Below, one piece after another: positions 10,535 to 23,040 of a stretch of 64,000 bases of DNA. Source of the stretch: Silene latifolia (taxonomy: Eukaryota; Streptophyta; Magnoliopsida; Caryophyllales; Caryophyllaceae); contig NC_133537.1 of the NCBI RefSeq assembly GCF_048544455.1, forward strand, positions 15,623,541 to 15,687,540. The letters are read 5' to 3'. The notes under the pieces were generated by a model. That model had not been told where the DNA came from. It made no database searches and was given only the letters and a program-made list of their open reading frames with translations. How positions within the stretch are numbered: position 1 is the first letter of the stretch; every line of letters begins with the position of its first letter. The translations under genes and the position numbers were made by a program.

Positions 10535-12790
10535 ACCTCACCCACTAAAAAAAAGTTTCGTCCTCGAAACTCGAAGGTAGTGAAACAAAACTTAAAGGAC
10601 AAGACCTTTTAAGACATTCAAAACTATTTTTAACCCAAGTTTTTTATTGGAAACTACTTGTCTCATCTCATAGAACGAAAGAATACCCGTCGGGAACAAA
10701 AATTCTGTCGTTCAAGTTAAAAGCAAGTCAACAATTGAAAAATCATTTCAAAACCATACATTAGCAAGTACCGAACCGGTCATTAAACGTCTTTAATGAC
10801 AAGTCCTAGCATCCACCAATGTAGAAATCCTAAATTAGATGTGCAAATTTTACTTAGAATCTATGAACAAATCGAGTTTGCAAATATAACACGACTTTTG
10901 AAATTTTTTCAAGGCGTCAAAATATTTGAAATCATTCCAAAATATTTTCAAACTAGTTTTAAGCAATTTCCATAAGAAGAATTTAGATATTGATTTACTA
11001 TGTATACTTTATCTTTTGACTAATGAGTTTGAAATGCTTATTACTTTATTATGTTTAAAACATATGCGATTTAATAATGTTTTTTAGTTTTCAAGTATTT
11101 TGTTATATTAGCATTACTTGTTTAACCTAATGAAATGTGGCTGGGAGAACGCCTGAGTTACTCCCCACTGATTGTGGTTGTTATGTATATAACATGATAG
11201 CTGTTGGATTTTACCGGGGTTCAAGTGAGAGCTAGCGAGTAGTAAATCCTACTCTTTTATTTCATTTATGTTGGATTTGATAACCACTTTCGAGGTTTTA
11301 ATTTTTAGCCCTTTTTAGCAAAAGTGGCAGTTGTATGACTTACCATTTCGGGAATGTTTCCCTTGGATTTTATTTATAATAATCAAAATTTAAATATTTA
11401 GTTTATCAGTGTGTTATTTAATCCCAATTCGACAATCTTTCCGCCATTGTCTTGCACTACATTTGTAGGGGATTACATGACCAGTGCTTCTTAAATGAGA
11501 ATTTGCCTTAAACAATTCACACCTATGACAATACTATAATCATTATCCGCAAGTATTTCATGTTAATAATGGAGAACCCACAACCGTATTCTATGAAGCC
11601 CTGCCTCTCTATTAACATATCGCCAAATTCATCCGAAGAGAGAATCAACCAACCTAGATTCAAATTATAAATATTGCCTCTATTACATATTCCAACATTC
11701 TTACAACTACAATAACATATATTTCCTCTATTCGTAGTTGTTATCCATATCAACAAGTCATTTCTCGAAATATGCTATTCCTAGATAATACAGTAGATTT
11801 CTTATGACATAATCGTGTTATAAATTATTACAAAACCTTGACCACAACCCCATTTTAATTAATATCGAAATCCTATCTTATCATCAATTGTTTTAGAACT
11901 ACTTTCTAACCAAATTATAGCTACGCGTCTCAATTCGATATCATGTTTTTCAATCAGTTTCTATATAAGTAAGTTAATTCAAGCCTTTTCATACTTCATT
12001 CACAATTCCTAGTAGTTCTCACATGCCGCATAACATATTTCACCACATAATATACCATGTTCCATTATATACGATAACATTTAATCTTTCTAACTTAAAA
12101 CAATCTTTGAAACATTTTGGCGTTACAAAAATAAGATTTAAAATTAGTCAACAGATTAGATAACAAATTGAAATAGAAATTTATAAAAACCAATCAACTT
12201 TGAATCGTTAAAATACGTCGGCGATTTCCAATCAATTATAAAAGTTGAAGGTTTGTCTCCAAATTGTGAATATGTGGAATCCGTGTTTAGGTACTCGGAT
12301 GTCACCGAATAATTTTTTTTCCCTTAACCTTCAAATCATAAGGCTGTCGAAGCTCAAATGTGAGTGTGTGGAAGTCTCCAAAAATTTGGGCGTCAAACAA
12401 CTCACAACTAAAGGCAATTTACACTCCCTCTCTTCCAATTATTTATTTACCTATTTCATTTTTAGGTGTCTTATTCATTTTCATTTATCTTTCTATATTA
12501 GTCATGCTTCTAATGGGTAATTTGATCTTGAACATCCATTATTGTCCACTTGTTATTTAGCAATAATAATAATACCTACAAATGATCTCATCCTCTCTTC
12601 GCAAAGGTAAACAAACGGCCAGGACAAACGGAGTATAACATATGAACAAAAATAAAATCTTGTTTCAGAACTCACACTGATATATATGAATTGATTAATA
12701 TGACTTTTATTCATTACAACTTTATTCTTAAACATTTCAATACTTATTCTTAAACATAACCAACTTTATTCTTAAACATTGCCAGAAACA
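10535..12790. other. Gene-free stretch with retroelement remnants
   Basis: The first 40 bp hold the minus-strand polypurine region of the right arm LTR. A stretch around 11130-11500 (TGAGTTACTCCCCACTGATTG, later TTTCGGGAATGTTTCCCTTGG) resembles the middle of a chromovirus LTR in plus orientation, but I find no clear ends. The rest is AT-rich, and the short open frames look accidental. The end nearest 12830 probably contains the 3' untranslated region of the GRDP gene. Confidence 0.4.
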
Positions 12791-12832
12791 CACCATGAGA
12801 ACTGATATTAGCAACAAAGTGCTACATCTCAA

Positions 12833-15800
12833 TTATGCATACCCAATGATCGCAGCAGTACCATCACATTCACCTATTCCCGGCTTAGAAACTTTCACCA
12901 TGTCCATACAATCAACACCTTTTACCAGGTCCATGTCACCACAATTCGTACATTGGCCTATGCATTGGGCTCCGTTTCCTTTAGCCGCTTTTACCATGTC
13001 CATACAATCAACAACTTTCGCCATGTCCATACAATCAGCACCTTTTACCATGTTCATACAATCAATGTCCATACAATCAGCAGCTTTCATCATGTCCATA
13101 CAATCAGCATCAGCTTTCACTCTGTCCATACAATCAGCAGCTTTCACCCTGTCCATACAATCAGCCGCTTCCAGTATGTTCAAGTCGCCACAATTAGTAC
13201 ATTGGCCTATGCATTGGGCTCCGTCCCCTACTTTCTTAGTTTGGGCTAACTTCAAAATTGTATCCATACCCGGCTCACAGCTAATACCACAACATACCGA
13301 TCCTTTAGCATTGACCTTTTCATCAACCGTATCAGCACACATACCACAACAAAAAGATCCTTTAGCATTAACCTTCTCTTCTCCATCAATACTTAAACCA
13401 CTTTGCTCATCTCCACTAAGATTTTCGGATAGTATGAATGCTAAGGCAATGCTAGGTAGGACTATCAGTTCATCCATGGCCTGTTTAAATGAAGTATGCT
13501 GAGAAGAATGATAAAATGATGTAGAAGGAAACAATAATTTACTCGGGGTTTTAAATGAAGACAAACCTTGATTGTTCGTGACTTTGAGTTGATTAGCCCT
13601 ACAACCCTCCCATAAGGATAATCTGTAGAGAATTCGACCATAGTCGTGAAATCTTGTTTTGATTTTTCATTGTTATATTGATTGGGTCCAGGCTGCAGCC
13701 TTCTTCCAGGAAATAGTTTCACCTGTAGAAATTCAGTGAAGGAAATTATTATACTTCTAAGGGACTATGATTTAGGATTTTTATTTCAGTATTTATACTA
13801 ATGAATCAACAAAATATTAGAAGCTAGTCTTACTATCTTATTATAACCAGCAAACTCGAAGAGACTATCGTCATTCCCGGAGCTTTTTTGAAGCTTGAAC
13901 GAATCATGTGTTCCTTTCACGGTCCACTCATTTTCATAATATTCGACCAGTGCATGCTTTTTACCAGAGGCGGTGATGTAATACACCTCAGTTGACAAAT
14001 CATAAGGGCCTTTTGTAGAATCCTTGCGTATATTCCTAAATAAAATAATTTCAAGATATTTAAATCTTTATATCTTCATATGGACCGTAATATTCTTACT
14101 GAGTATAAGTTGTCTTCACAATTAAAATAAAAGTAAGATTACCTCTTCTGAAGATTAAAAACTTTTTTTCCGCTACAATCCATGACTCTGGTCTCAACCA
14201 AATCAGGTTTGACACGCTGACATCTCGCCAGATGAAACACTTGAGGTGCACGCATTGGAGGAGAAAACGATATAGATACATGAAGTAGTACTGGCTCAGA
14301 ATTTCCAACGCCAGAGATAAGATCAAGTGAAAGCCATTTATTTGTCCAAAGTTGAGACCCGGAAGCCAACATATCTTCTAAAGAAAGAGAGCACGAACCA
14401 AGTAGCTTCAATGATCTCTTTGGTTCCAGCTCATCGAAAGTAGGTGAATAGGACATGAGTTCAAGGAGAAACTCTCCAGATGGCTCACACTCAAAATAAG
14501 CAAAGAGTTTGTCCTTAGAAGCCGATGATATACCCAACCATCTCTTGGTTTTGAAAAGTGTATCAGGTTGATTCTTACTAATTGCAACAAGGAGATTTTC
14601 TTTGCGCTCATTTGGTAAGTTCTTGATATCAACAAACTCTAATAATACCTGTTAATGAAAAATACAAATTATTATTTCATAACATCATTAAATTATAGCA
14701 AAAATTTTAAACAATGACTTTTATCTACCAAGATTGAGGACCAGATAATTCGATATCAATCTAGTATTCCGAAATTTGTAGCAAAGATTAACTTCTTTTT
14801 TTTTTTTGTGTAAAGTGAGCCACAAGTGCAATTTTGATGCTCAAATGTTTTAAAACTTTGATCATAAATATAAGGTTGTCAGAAAATCGTTTTTACCTCC
14901 GTAGCCTCCACAGTTGGAAAATTTATATGCTGGCCAAAATTTTCGGTCTTGTTGGATTTCTTAGCATCGACATTGAACCTGTAGGGAACACGCGTGACCG
15001 GAGTAGGAATATCTCCTCTACTCATTGCACCAGCCTTCCAATAGCTAAACCCAAAGGTTTGTTCCCATCGTTGGGTAGTTTCGGTAAATCCAGTGTCTAG
15101 TCTACTCCCTTTTGATTTATCAGGGTCAGAGTCAATGTGTGGAAGTACACCGCCTATTAATTCCTTCATGTCTTTGCAATAAGAATCTGGGTACAGTTGG
15201 TGTGTGTGCCACATCAGATCAACATCGTAAGTGGGGACACCGAAACTTTGCAGACTTGTTTTTCTGTTTGTTCTAATGATATGAAGAAATCCTTTGTATC
15301 TAGCTGATGCTTCTTTAAGAAAGCGTTCGTCAGCCATGTGTGGTCGACATGCCTGCCAACATATGTAATCTTTGAGTAATCTAATACAAACATAAAGAAT
15401 ATTAATTACTTTACAAAGTTTATATTACCTGATAAGTGAAACCAGTCTGTCTTTTAACTGCAGCAATCAGATCATAATTAGTAAATTTTTGGGTTTGTGA
15501 ACTTTTCTGCAAACTCTCTTCTGAAAAGGGTCGTTCTAAGTCAAGCTCATAAGGTTCTTCAGGGTACAGTTTGCTCCATATATCTTCACTTGTGCTCTTC
15601 GATGTCGCTTGTATGGATGACATGACTTTGTGGTTAGTAAGGATTCTTCCAAACAACTTCTCACAATCGTATTTGTACCTGACCTGTAACATAGACGTAC
15701 CAATATAGATGTAATCTAAAGAAGTAATAAAGCTATTTTTTATGAGTATGCCTAGCCTCATGTTAGAACAGTTTTACAATAAAATAATATAAACTGATTT

Positions 15801-16385
15801 TGATGCTCTTATCATAAAAAAGTGGCGATTGGTGCAAGTTATTTTGGTATCATATCACTGGCTTTGCAATAGGATTTATGCAAAATGGTTTTATAAAAGA
15901 ATTATTGTTTTTCTATTTGGAATGGATGGCTTTGGGAAAATATTAGTCTAAAGTTAGAACCATACCGGGTTTAACCTATGGCAGTGCCATATCAATTCAC
16001 AGTCAAGAGGAACAATCAATGCCTCTTCAGAAACAGGGTTCTCCTCATGTTTGGCGAGCAAAGGAAGCCAAAATGTATTGTATCTGAAAGATTCAACATC
16101 GACAATAATATTAACTCAACAACCAATTGATTCTTCATAGTACAAGACGCTTAACTGATTAATCATCACATTTTTCTTTTATTAAATTATATTGCATGAT
16201 GGAGGTTAGTTAAGAACATTTTACCTGTAGACAGCTCTTTGTAAGGCATGATCTTCGAACAGGAAACGATTACGGTGTTCCAATGCATCAAGAAATTTCA
16301 GATGAGTTTTAGCAGCCTCAACAAGATCAATACTCACTGAAATGTTTTGTGCCACAGCCCATGCTTTCACTTGTTCTTTTTCCAT
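12833..16385 (-). CDS. GRDP: GRDP (DUF1399) glycine-rich-domain-protein homologue, 8 exons
   Basis: Exons on the minus strand read 16385-16225, 16083-15966, 15683-15429, 15352-14897, 14648-14143, 14035-13834, 13722-13567 and 13480-12833. All introns are GT..AG, the frame is open throughout and it gives 833 residues, close to Arabidopsis GRDP proteins. An in-frame TAG lies 9 bp before the chosen ATG. Residues about 1-330 form the DUF1399 region with its two signature motifs, PLDCELIWHCHRLNP (about 78-92) and VPTYDVDLMWHTHQLYP (about 217-233). Residues about 331-500 form a C2-like beta domain (WTNKWLSLDLISG). The last exon continues with VLPSIALAFILSENL and then a Cys-rich repetitive tail in place of the usual Gly-rich tail. 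Family members are linked to abscisic acid, auxin and stress responses in Arabidopsis; the biochemical role is unsettled. Exon borders are my reading and have no transcript support. Confidence 0.88.
12885..13190 (-). repeat. Coding minisatellite in the last GRDP exon (CMD repeats)
   Basis: About eight copies of a 9-residue unit of the type A-A-D-C-M-D-M-V-K, encoded by a roughly 27-bp unit whose plus-strand form contains CATGTCCATACAATCAGC, are arranged nearly in tandem. They are bracketed by two near-identical blocks GAQCIGQCTNCGD (near 13190-13240 and 12940-12980). A further duplicated block, EKVNAKGS followed by CC-G-x(1-2)-C, lies upstream at 13285-13380. The tail has about 21 cysteines. 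All repeat lengths are multiples of three, so the frame is kept. Confidence 0.85.
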
Positions 16386-18183
16386 CTTCACGCCCTATTC
16401 AACCGTCAAAATCCAAGATTAATGACGTTTGATCAATGTATTGAAAGACTACAAATTAAAGCTTATGTATATTTATGGTGACGATATGAAAAATATCTGG
16501 TGTACTGAGAAATAAGAATAAAAAAAAAATTGAAACTGGTTTGAAATCCGGTTTCTGTTTCGGAAAAGTAGTGGTTAACCGGATTTGGGTTTTGGTTTAC
16601 AGGGAGTAAAAAAAATCAGTTAATCAGGTAATAAAACCGAATATAAAAATTGCTTCGGTTAACCGGTTTTTCCCATCCCCAATTGTGGGTATGAGCTCTA
16701 TGTGGGATGAAATAGAGGATATTGTTTGCAAGTCTTACATTAGGTCTTAAAAATTGAAGACTCAATTTAATTCTAGTTTGGAAAAAAAAAAGCGATTTTG
16801 TTTTGAAAAAAAAAATTAGTTTATAAGACATGTTACCAAACCGAATTTTAAAATCGGTTTCGTTAATAAGTCTTAAAAATTAAAAACTCAATTTTATACT
16901 TATGAATAGAAAATGTGAGCATAACAATAAGTTCTTATAGAGACTTGTTTATGATTTTAAGAGATAAAGTGAAAAATATTAAAATTTAAACTGAGTTTTA
17001 AAAATGAATGGTCAGATCTTGAAGACTCACTTTGGGTCTAAAAATAAAGATAATTTGACCTATATTCAGGGTTTATACAATATGTACCTCGTAAAATGGT
17101 AACAGTGACGTAAATCTCTTTTTAAAAAATAAAAAGAATATGATTGAAATAGAAAAATATATAAAAACGGTTTTTCTAATGTGTACCCTAGGGCACACAT
17201 TAATAATCCAAAAAAAGATTGTTGAGAATATATCATGAATGATTGATATATAAACTCACATTTACCATAATTAGTAAATATTATCAACAATCTTTCTCTA
17301 ATTAACTTATTAACATGAAATAAAAAAAGTGAACAAGAAGATGAAATTCACAACCTTAATTACCAAAATACGATTAAAGAACAAAATAATACTTACAATG
17401 ATATTAGTTTCTCTCTCTCAATGCAATATCACTTTAAATTGTTTGTTGTTGTATTGTTGTGCCTCAACTCAGAGTATATGGTCTGCCTTTTATAGTAGTG
17501 TTTATTACTACTAGTAACGTTTAGTGTTAGTCAGAAAACATGTAGAATGTGATTCTTGAAAATATATTGACGAAATTGCCCCTGTAACTGATGGATTTAA
17601 CAACTTGTCTGACTTTCAAAGCCAAAATTCGCGGGTTTTTCAACAGCTATGTAGTGTGTGAAATGTGAGTAGGGGGATAATTTTCCATTTTAGGGAGAGC
17701 ATTGTTAATCCCCTGTGAGTTTTTGGGATAATAGGTTTGTAACAGTAGTGAATCACAAAATACGGTCTTGAAAAACGGTCTTATATTAAATTTATTGCGA
17801 GATTATTTTACAGTTTAAAATAAAATTTGTGTCAAAAGTAATACAACAATTAACATGTACGAGTGGTTAAAACGATTTACATATAAAAATGGTCATGTTT
17901 AATACTCCGATCTCTTAGTTAAGAGTAGTTCATAATTATTTTCTTTTGTACACTAATTTTAGTTGTTCCAAAATATATTTCAATATTAGATTTATTGTTT
18001 AAAAGTGACAATTTTGGTTATAAATTTTATCATTGAATGATCAATTTTATTATAAAATAATTACATTTTTCTCGTCTTTAAGTGAAGACCGCCTTAAGGG
18101 AGACTAACTCGTGTTGAAAATGTCCTAACAATTAACTAATTTATTGTGAAATATTATTATTTAAATTTAGATCGTTGCAACTC
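16386..18183. other. Intergenic region upstream of the GRDP gene
   Basis: This holds the presumed promoter and 5' leader of the minus-strand GRDP gene, but no TATA box stands out from the AT-rich background. It contains many homopolymer runs, a palindromic ATGTGTACCCTAGGGCACACAT near 17180 shared with other places in the window, and ACGGTCTT-type motifs around 17760. The small open frames near 16616-17514 have no recognisable content. Confidence 0.4.
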
Positions 18184-18210
18184 GCAAGGTCTTGCTTGAG
18201 ATCTACCTAG
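18184..18210 (+). mobile_element. Helitron 3' terminus (5' end not found)
   Basis: A perfect hairpin GCAAG-GT-CTTGC (18184-18195) is followed by 11 nt and CTAG (18207-18210), then T. This is the Helitron 3' layout. The bases before CTAG (GATCTAC) resemble the Helitron end at 2498-2510 (GATCTAAA). I could not fix the TC start upstream, so the element's extent is open. Confidence 0.5.
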
Positions 18211-18479
18211 TATATTGAGTTGATTTTATTGGGTCACGCACACTCACACATTACTATCGAATAGTATCGACCGAGACTTATTTAGATTATATGTGGATCA
18301 TCGTAATATGGTATAGACATATTAATTGTTCTACATTTCGGGGATGTTTCATAACCCATTGAAAATCACATGAATTGTAAAACATATAAATTAAGTACAA
18401 ATATAGGGACTTGTTTGTATGGCAATTTTCGTGAAATTATACACTGCATGCAACCAAGCAATTCATGGGTCTAAATCAT

Positions 18480-18588
18480 GGAAAATTCCTAGGTTCTCCA
18501 GGAGGACCATTAATGTGTCTTCCCTAACCAATTAGAAGTTTTATTGAGGACACATTAATAGTCCACCCGAAGAACCTAAAATTTTTTC
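18480..18588. mobile_element. Short MITE with near-perfect 9-bp target duplication
   Basis: This 109-bp hairpin element has ends GGAAAATTCCTAGGTTCT and the complement of AGAACCTAAAATTTTTTCC. It is flanked by CTAAATCAT (18471-18479) and CTAAATCGT (18589-18597), which match at 8 of 9 positions. A 9-bp duplication suggests the Mutator superfamily. There is no coding capacity. Confidence 0.6.
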
Positions 18589-18599
18589 CTAAATCGTAG

Positions 18600-19510
18600 G
18601 CATTTCAAATTCATACGGGAAGCAAATGAACCCTTAATATAAGATATTAAAACATTTGAAATTAATCTAAATGGGTTAGTAATCAAGTGGATTCAAAATC
18701 CCCTTAATTTGAGGCTTTATTCAGGAAAACAATCAATTGTGATTAACCTTCTTTTTTAAGAGACGGTCTTTCAATAAGTATTTTAAGAGATTATTTTACA
18801 ATTTAAAAAAATGGTACTAAAGGTAATAAAATATGTACAAACAATGATTAAAGATAGAAAGGGTACATTTATTATGTGAATAGGTACAAAATTACTATCT
18901 CGCGATCAACAATAAAAAGGTCACGAAAAACAGATAAATGGACACAAAAGGTTGGTCTCCCAATAACTTTGGTCTCTCAATAACTTAGTGATAGGCAATC
19001 TCTTCAAAATTTTAGTGGTGATTTTATACGTGTAAATAAGAGAAGTTAATCCTTCTTAAGATGAAGCCACAAAAACAATTTTACTTCTAAAATTTTATAA
19101 TCTTATTCATAAAGTAATTGATTATTACATGTTGCAATATTTTGTTCTTTTTTAATAAGTAATAAAATGGTTCAGTTAAGGGTAAAACAAAAACCCGAAC
19201 TTTGTCTTTTTTTTTCCATTTAAGAACCCGAACGATTTATCTTTTCCGTTAAGGATCTACTCACTACATCGTTAACATTTAAAGTCTAAAAGATTCATCG
19301 CAACATATTCCGAGACAAAGCAACTGCAATAGTATCAAATTTATTCATCAAATCAATCAAACCAACAAAAAAAAATCCTTGTTATAGCAGAGTACCTAAG
19401 AATCTTGGGCGAACCCAATGAGTAGCAAGGGGTAGCAGCTGCTACCTCAAACACAAAAATTCCATTTTAGAAGGCGGTTTTTGGCTACCCTAAATTATTA
19501 GCAGGAATGA
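18600..19510. other. Intergenic, no gene seen
   Basis: AT-rich sequence with a GAGACGGTCTTTC motif near 18760, similar to one near 17770. Near 19395-19440 is GGGCGAACCCAATGAG, then GGGGTAGC, which mirrors a sequence at 44805-44836 in inverted orientation. No open frame has recognisable content. Confidence 0.35.
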
Positions 19511-19709
19511 AAGAATTGTGAAGAATCACATGTAGGTCTCCCACATCGAAGAAATAGAAAAGAGTGATCTAGCTTATAACCCAAGGGGCTACTCCACCTA
19601 TTGCCAATTGGTTTTGGGATAAAACCTCCTTCGACTTATAAAGCAGACACTCTCTCCTCCTCGAAGAGCGCGGCCCATGTGCGACTATAACATGGTATCA
19701 GAGCCAGTA

Positions 19710-21636
19710 TGAAGAGTCAAGGACGAGAACACCTAAGAGGGAGAGGGGGTGAATTACGTGTCCAATTAAAAAATTTTAAGCTTGAATTAAACTTCTTTGA
19801 AATCTAGGACAATAGACTAAACTGATATGGAAAATACTTTAAATGATATAGTTGTTTATACTTAGAACTATTTGAGTTAGAAGTATATACACACGAATTC
19901 AGCTCAGTATATGTCACAGTAAAGTCGATCGTAGCACAGACCAGAAAAGTATGAATGAAAGAGTATTTTTCTTCAACTTAGCAATGAAGATATAAAGTGA
20001 ATACTTTTTAAGTTGAATACTCTTAGCAATGGAAATCTTAAGTGAGTCCCTTTTAAGTTGAAAACTTGAGACACTTAATCGTTTTAAGTTCACAAGATTG
20101 AATAAATCAGCAGGTCTGAGACACAGTATTGACTATTGAGCACTATGACACAGACAAATTGCGAGATAAACAATATATAAATAAAGAGAACAAATGTAAA
20201 AGTAAATGAACAAACAAGACGATGTTTAAAAAATTGGTTCAGCCTCTACTCCGAGGCCTACGTCCAACCGTTATTTTATTGCTTGTTTAGAAATTTACTC
20301 AAACAATAAACCCTTTACAATGAAAATAACTCGCCAACCTACTCCGGTTGCACATGCTTGAAGCTACTCCGCTTCAAGACTTTCACTTGCTCAAAGCCAC
20401 TCCGCTTCAAGACTTAAGTTCTATCTCACAGGTTTACAGAGTCTTTGAATCTCAATCGTTCACTTAATGAAAATGGAGATCACAATTAAGACCTAAATAC
20501 GAGAATCATGGAACAAGCTCAGATGCCACAGTGCAGTGAACTGATACATGGAGATTTACAACTCTTTTGAAAAACGATTGAAGACTTTTAAAGTAGAAAA
20601 CAGTTTTGCAAATAAGTTGAAGAACAAGAGCTGATGTTTTGCAAAGTGGTTTAACAATTAATGCTCATAAAAGTCTTAGGTAATAAATGATGCAAATGCT
20701 CCTTATTTATAGTGAAAACAATCACCTAAAGAGTACACTTTAAAGTAATTTAATCCGTTAATAAAATAAGTAGCCTTTGAGTGATGGTAACTGTTAAGGG
20801 TTGCTTGAGCACACAAAACTTTAGTCTTTTTCAGAAAACTCTTCTCCAAACACTCAACATGTGACATTTTACGAAAATGGCAAAAAGCATTTCTATCTTT
20901 AAAACTTTGACAAGTTCAACTTACTATTTTAGTAAAAGGTAAATGCACAAATCTAAAGGATTAATCAATGTGGATTTGTGACTTAAAATTTCAGATTTAA
21001 AAATTCAACACATTTGACAAGTGACAACTTACCACAAATGGAAGAGTGTTTTAGTACTTGACTAAATCAACTTTCCATTTATGTAAAAGTAGATGCACAA
21101 CTTTAGAGGAGTCACATGTGAGATTTGCAAATTGATTTTTTTCAGATTTGTTTTCAAACTGGGATAATTTAAATGTAAAATCTTTGAGAATATGAAATTT
21201 GTAAAGATTTTGACACTTAAACATTTCGAATAAAAGTCCCTCCATACGGTAGTATCAGAAATCACAGTGCACTAACAGTGCAGTACATTGTTGCATGGTT
21301 TTGCAGCCACTTGACGTAAATGAGAATGTTACACTTACTCTTACATTTTTCGACTAATGCTAGGATCATATCATTGTCTTGACTTCTTGTTGACTTCATC
21401 TTGATCATGTTAAGCCGTCTTTGAGAGTCCATTTGATTGCTTCAATCACTAAGCATTTGTAATCGTTTACCACATTTGACTAAGGCTAAGGGATTTATTG
21501 TTATAACTTCATCTTGATCATTCTTGAACCATCTTTGGAAATTCATTGAGTGCTTCAAATGCTAAACATTATAACTAAGAAGCAAATAATTAAATAACAA
21601 TGAAACTTGACACCATCAACCAAGTGTATTCTAACA
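19710..21636 (-). repeat. 3' LTR of the SIRE-like element
   Basis: On the minus strand it starts TGTTAGAATACACTTGG at 21636, directly after the polypurine tract AAAGGAGGAATT (21648-21637), and ends GACTCTTCA at 19710. It is 1927 bp long. It matches 42068-43918 closely over 19710-21345, with small differences and one MITE present only in the other copy. Confidence 0.88.
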
Positions 21637-22259
21637 AATTCCTCCTTTGATGATGACAAGTTTTAATAATGTGTGAAGTTCCCCCTTAACCTATGGTTAG
21701 CCGGTCTTAAGCATTCAACATAAAACATACAAAACATGATCAAGGCATGAAAGAGTCAATATACTTAGTCTAAGTAGAACATCTAATCAAGGTCGCAAGA
21801 CATATTACGGTAAACGCAAACCTAAGAGTTAAGGGGTCACACATAAGACATAATTAAACTACTTCCCCCTCTTGACATCATCAAGGGAGGGGAAAACATA
21901 GTGACGAACACAGTTTGACATAATTTAACAACAAACAAGGCAAGGTTCAACAAATAAAATAAGTACGGTTTGCAAAAGAATTTAGAAAACATTAAGCCAC
22001 AATGGGTTATGGTAATGGATAACAGGGCTAGAAATGGGGTTAGTCAAGGCATCATCAATTTTATTGGAGCTTTCCCCCTCAAAGTTTGCATAAGTTCCAA
22101 AAATTATTCATTTCAAGTTCGAATTTTCTCAAGTTCCTTATGAGACTACATGTTATCACTAACCAATTGAGTAATGGCTACAAGAATCTTACCCAAGTTT
22201 CAAGGATTAGGAAAAGAGTTGGTGATTAATGATTGCGGATTGGGTATCAGATGCAACAT

Positions 22260-22823
22260 TCACCTTGACAGTGGCATAGATCTTCTTCTTCTTCTTTTTT
22301 TTTTTTTTAATCTTTGAACTTGAACCCCTTTGTCTTTTGTTTGGAAAACGCTTGGTGAAAATGAGCTTATCATGTTAGTTTTCTTCCAAGTCATCATTAA
22401 GGATTTTAAAGATTTTCTCATTTGTAGCATGTGGTAAGGGCAATGAGTTAAGACTATTATTAAACATACCGTCTTCATTCAAATTACCAACATCTTCATA
22501 AATTTCATCTTCATTTTCAACCCCAATACTTTGGTCATCTTCCTCAATTAGAGTTGTGGTTTTTTTTCGTGTCACAATGACACATGCTGTGACATCAGTT
22601 TTGGGAGGAGAAATAACCTTGGGTTTCTTAGAGGAAGTGGGTAATTCAACATATGAGCTTCCCAACTTTTATTTGTGGCAGCGGATTTAATGGGAGAAGT
22701 CATTTGTTTATTTGAATTTTCTCTTTTCTTTAGGTCATAAGTCTCTTGAAGATTTTGAGGTCTCGGTCGGATGAGGATTTTGGAGGCATTTTGAAGTGTT
22801 GATTCGGACAGTTTTAGTGACAT
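22260..22823 (-). pseudogene. Open region downstream of SIRE pol (env-like position), broken
   Basis: Two overlapping minus-strand frames lie between RNase H and the 3' LTR, where SIRE elements carry an extra env-like gene of unproven function. The readable text is Ser/Lys- and acidic-rich (LPTSSKKPKVISPPK, IEEDDQSIGVENEDEIYEDVG) and ends in a Lys/Arg run from a long A/T tract. I see no signal peptide or membrane segment. The assignment rests on position, not on motif. Confidence 0.45.
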
Positions 22824-23040
22824 GCGGGAAGTGGAGAGGTTTAATTTTTGAATGTGGGTTGAGTGGCTTAATGCAACAACAATTCAAATGCAAGCATAAT
22901 TATTCATATTTTTCGAACCATATTTTTGCATGAAGTAAACTAGTTAACAACTAAGGTAATCACATGTATGTCCTCATCTTTAGTCAATCATTAAGGAAAA
23001 TAAAATAATATGAATCACATATCACCCAATAAACCAATAT

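Noticed and set aside
12795-13502. Plus-strand open frame of 235 codons over the last GRDP exon
   Set aside because: It is the antisense of the repeat-coding exon; the minus strand has matching splice sites, family motifs and continuity with seven upstream exons.
22260-22823. Calling this a retroviral envelope gene
   Set aside because: Only the position after pol suggests it; there is no signal peptide, membrane helix or known motif.
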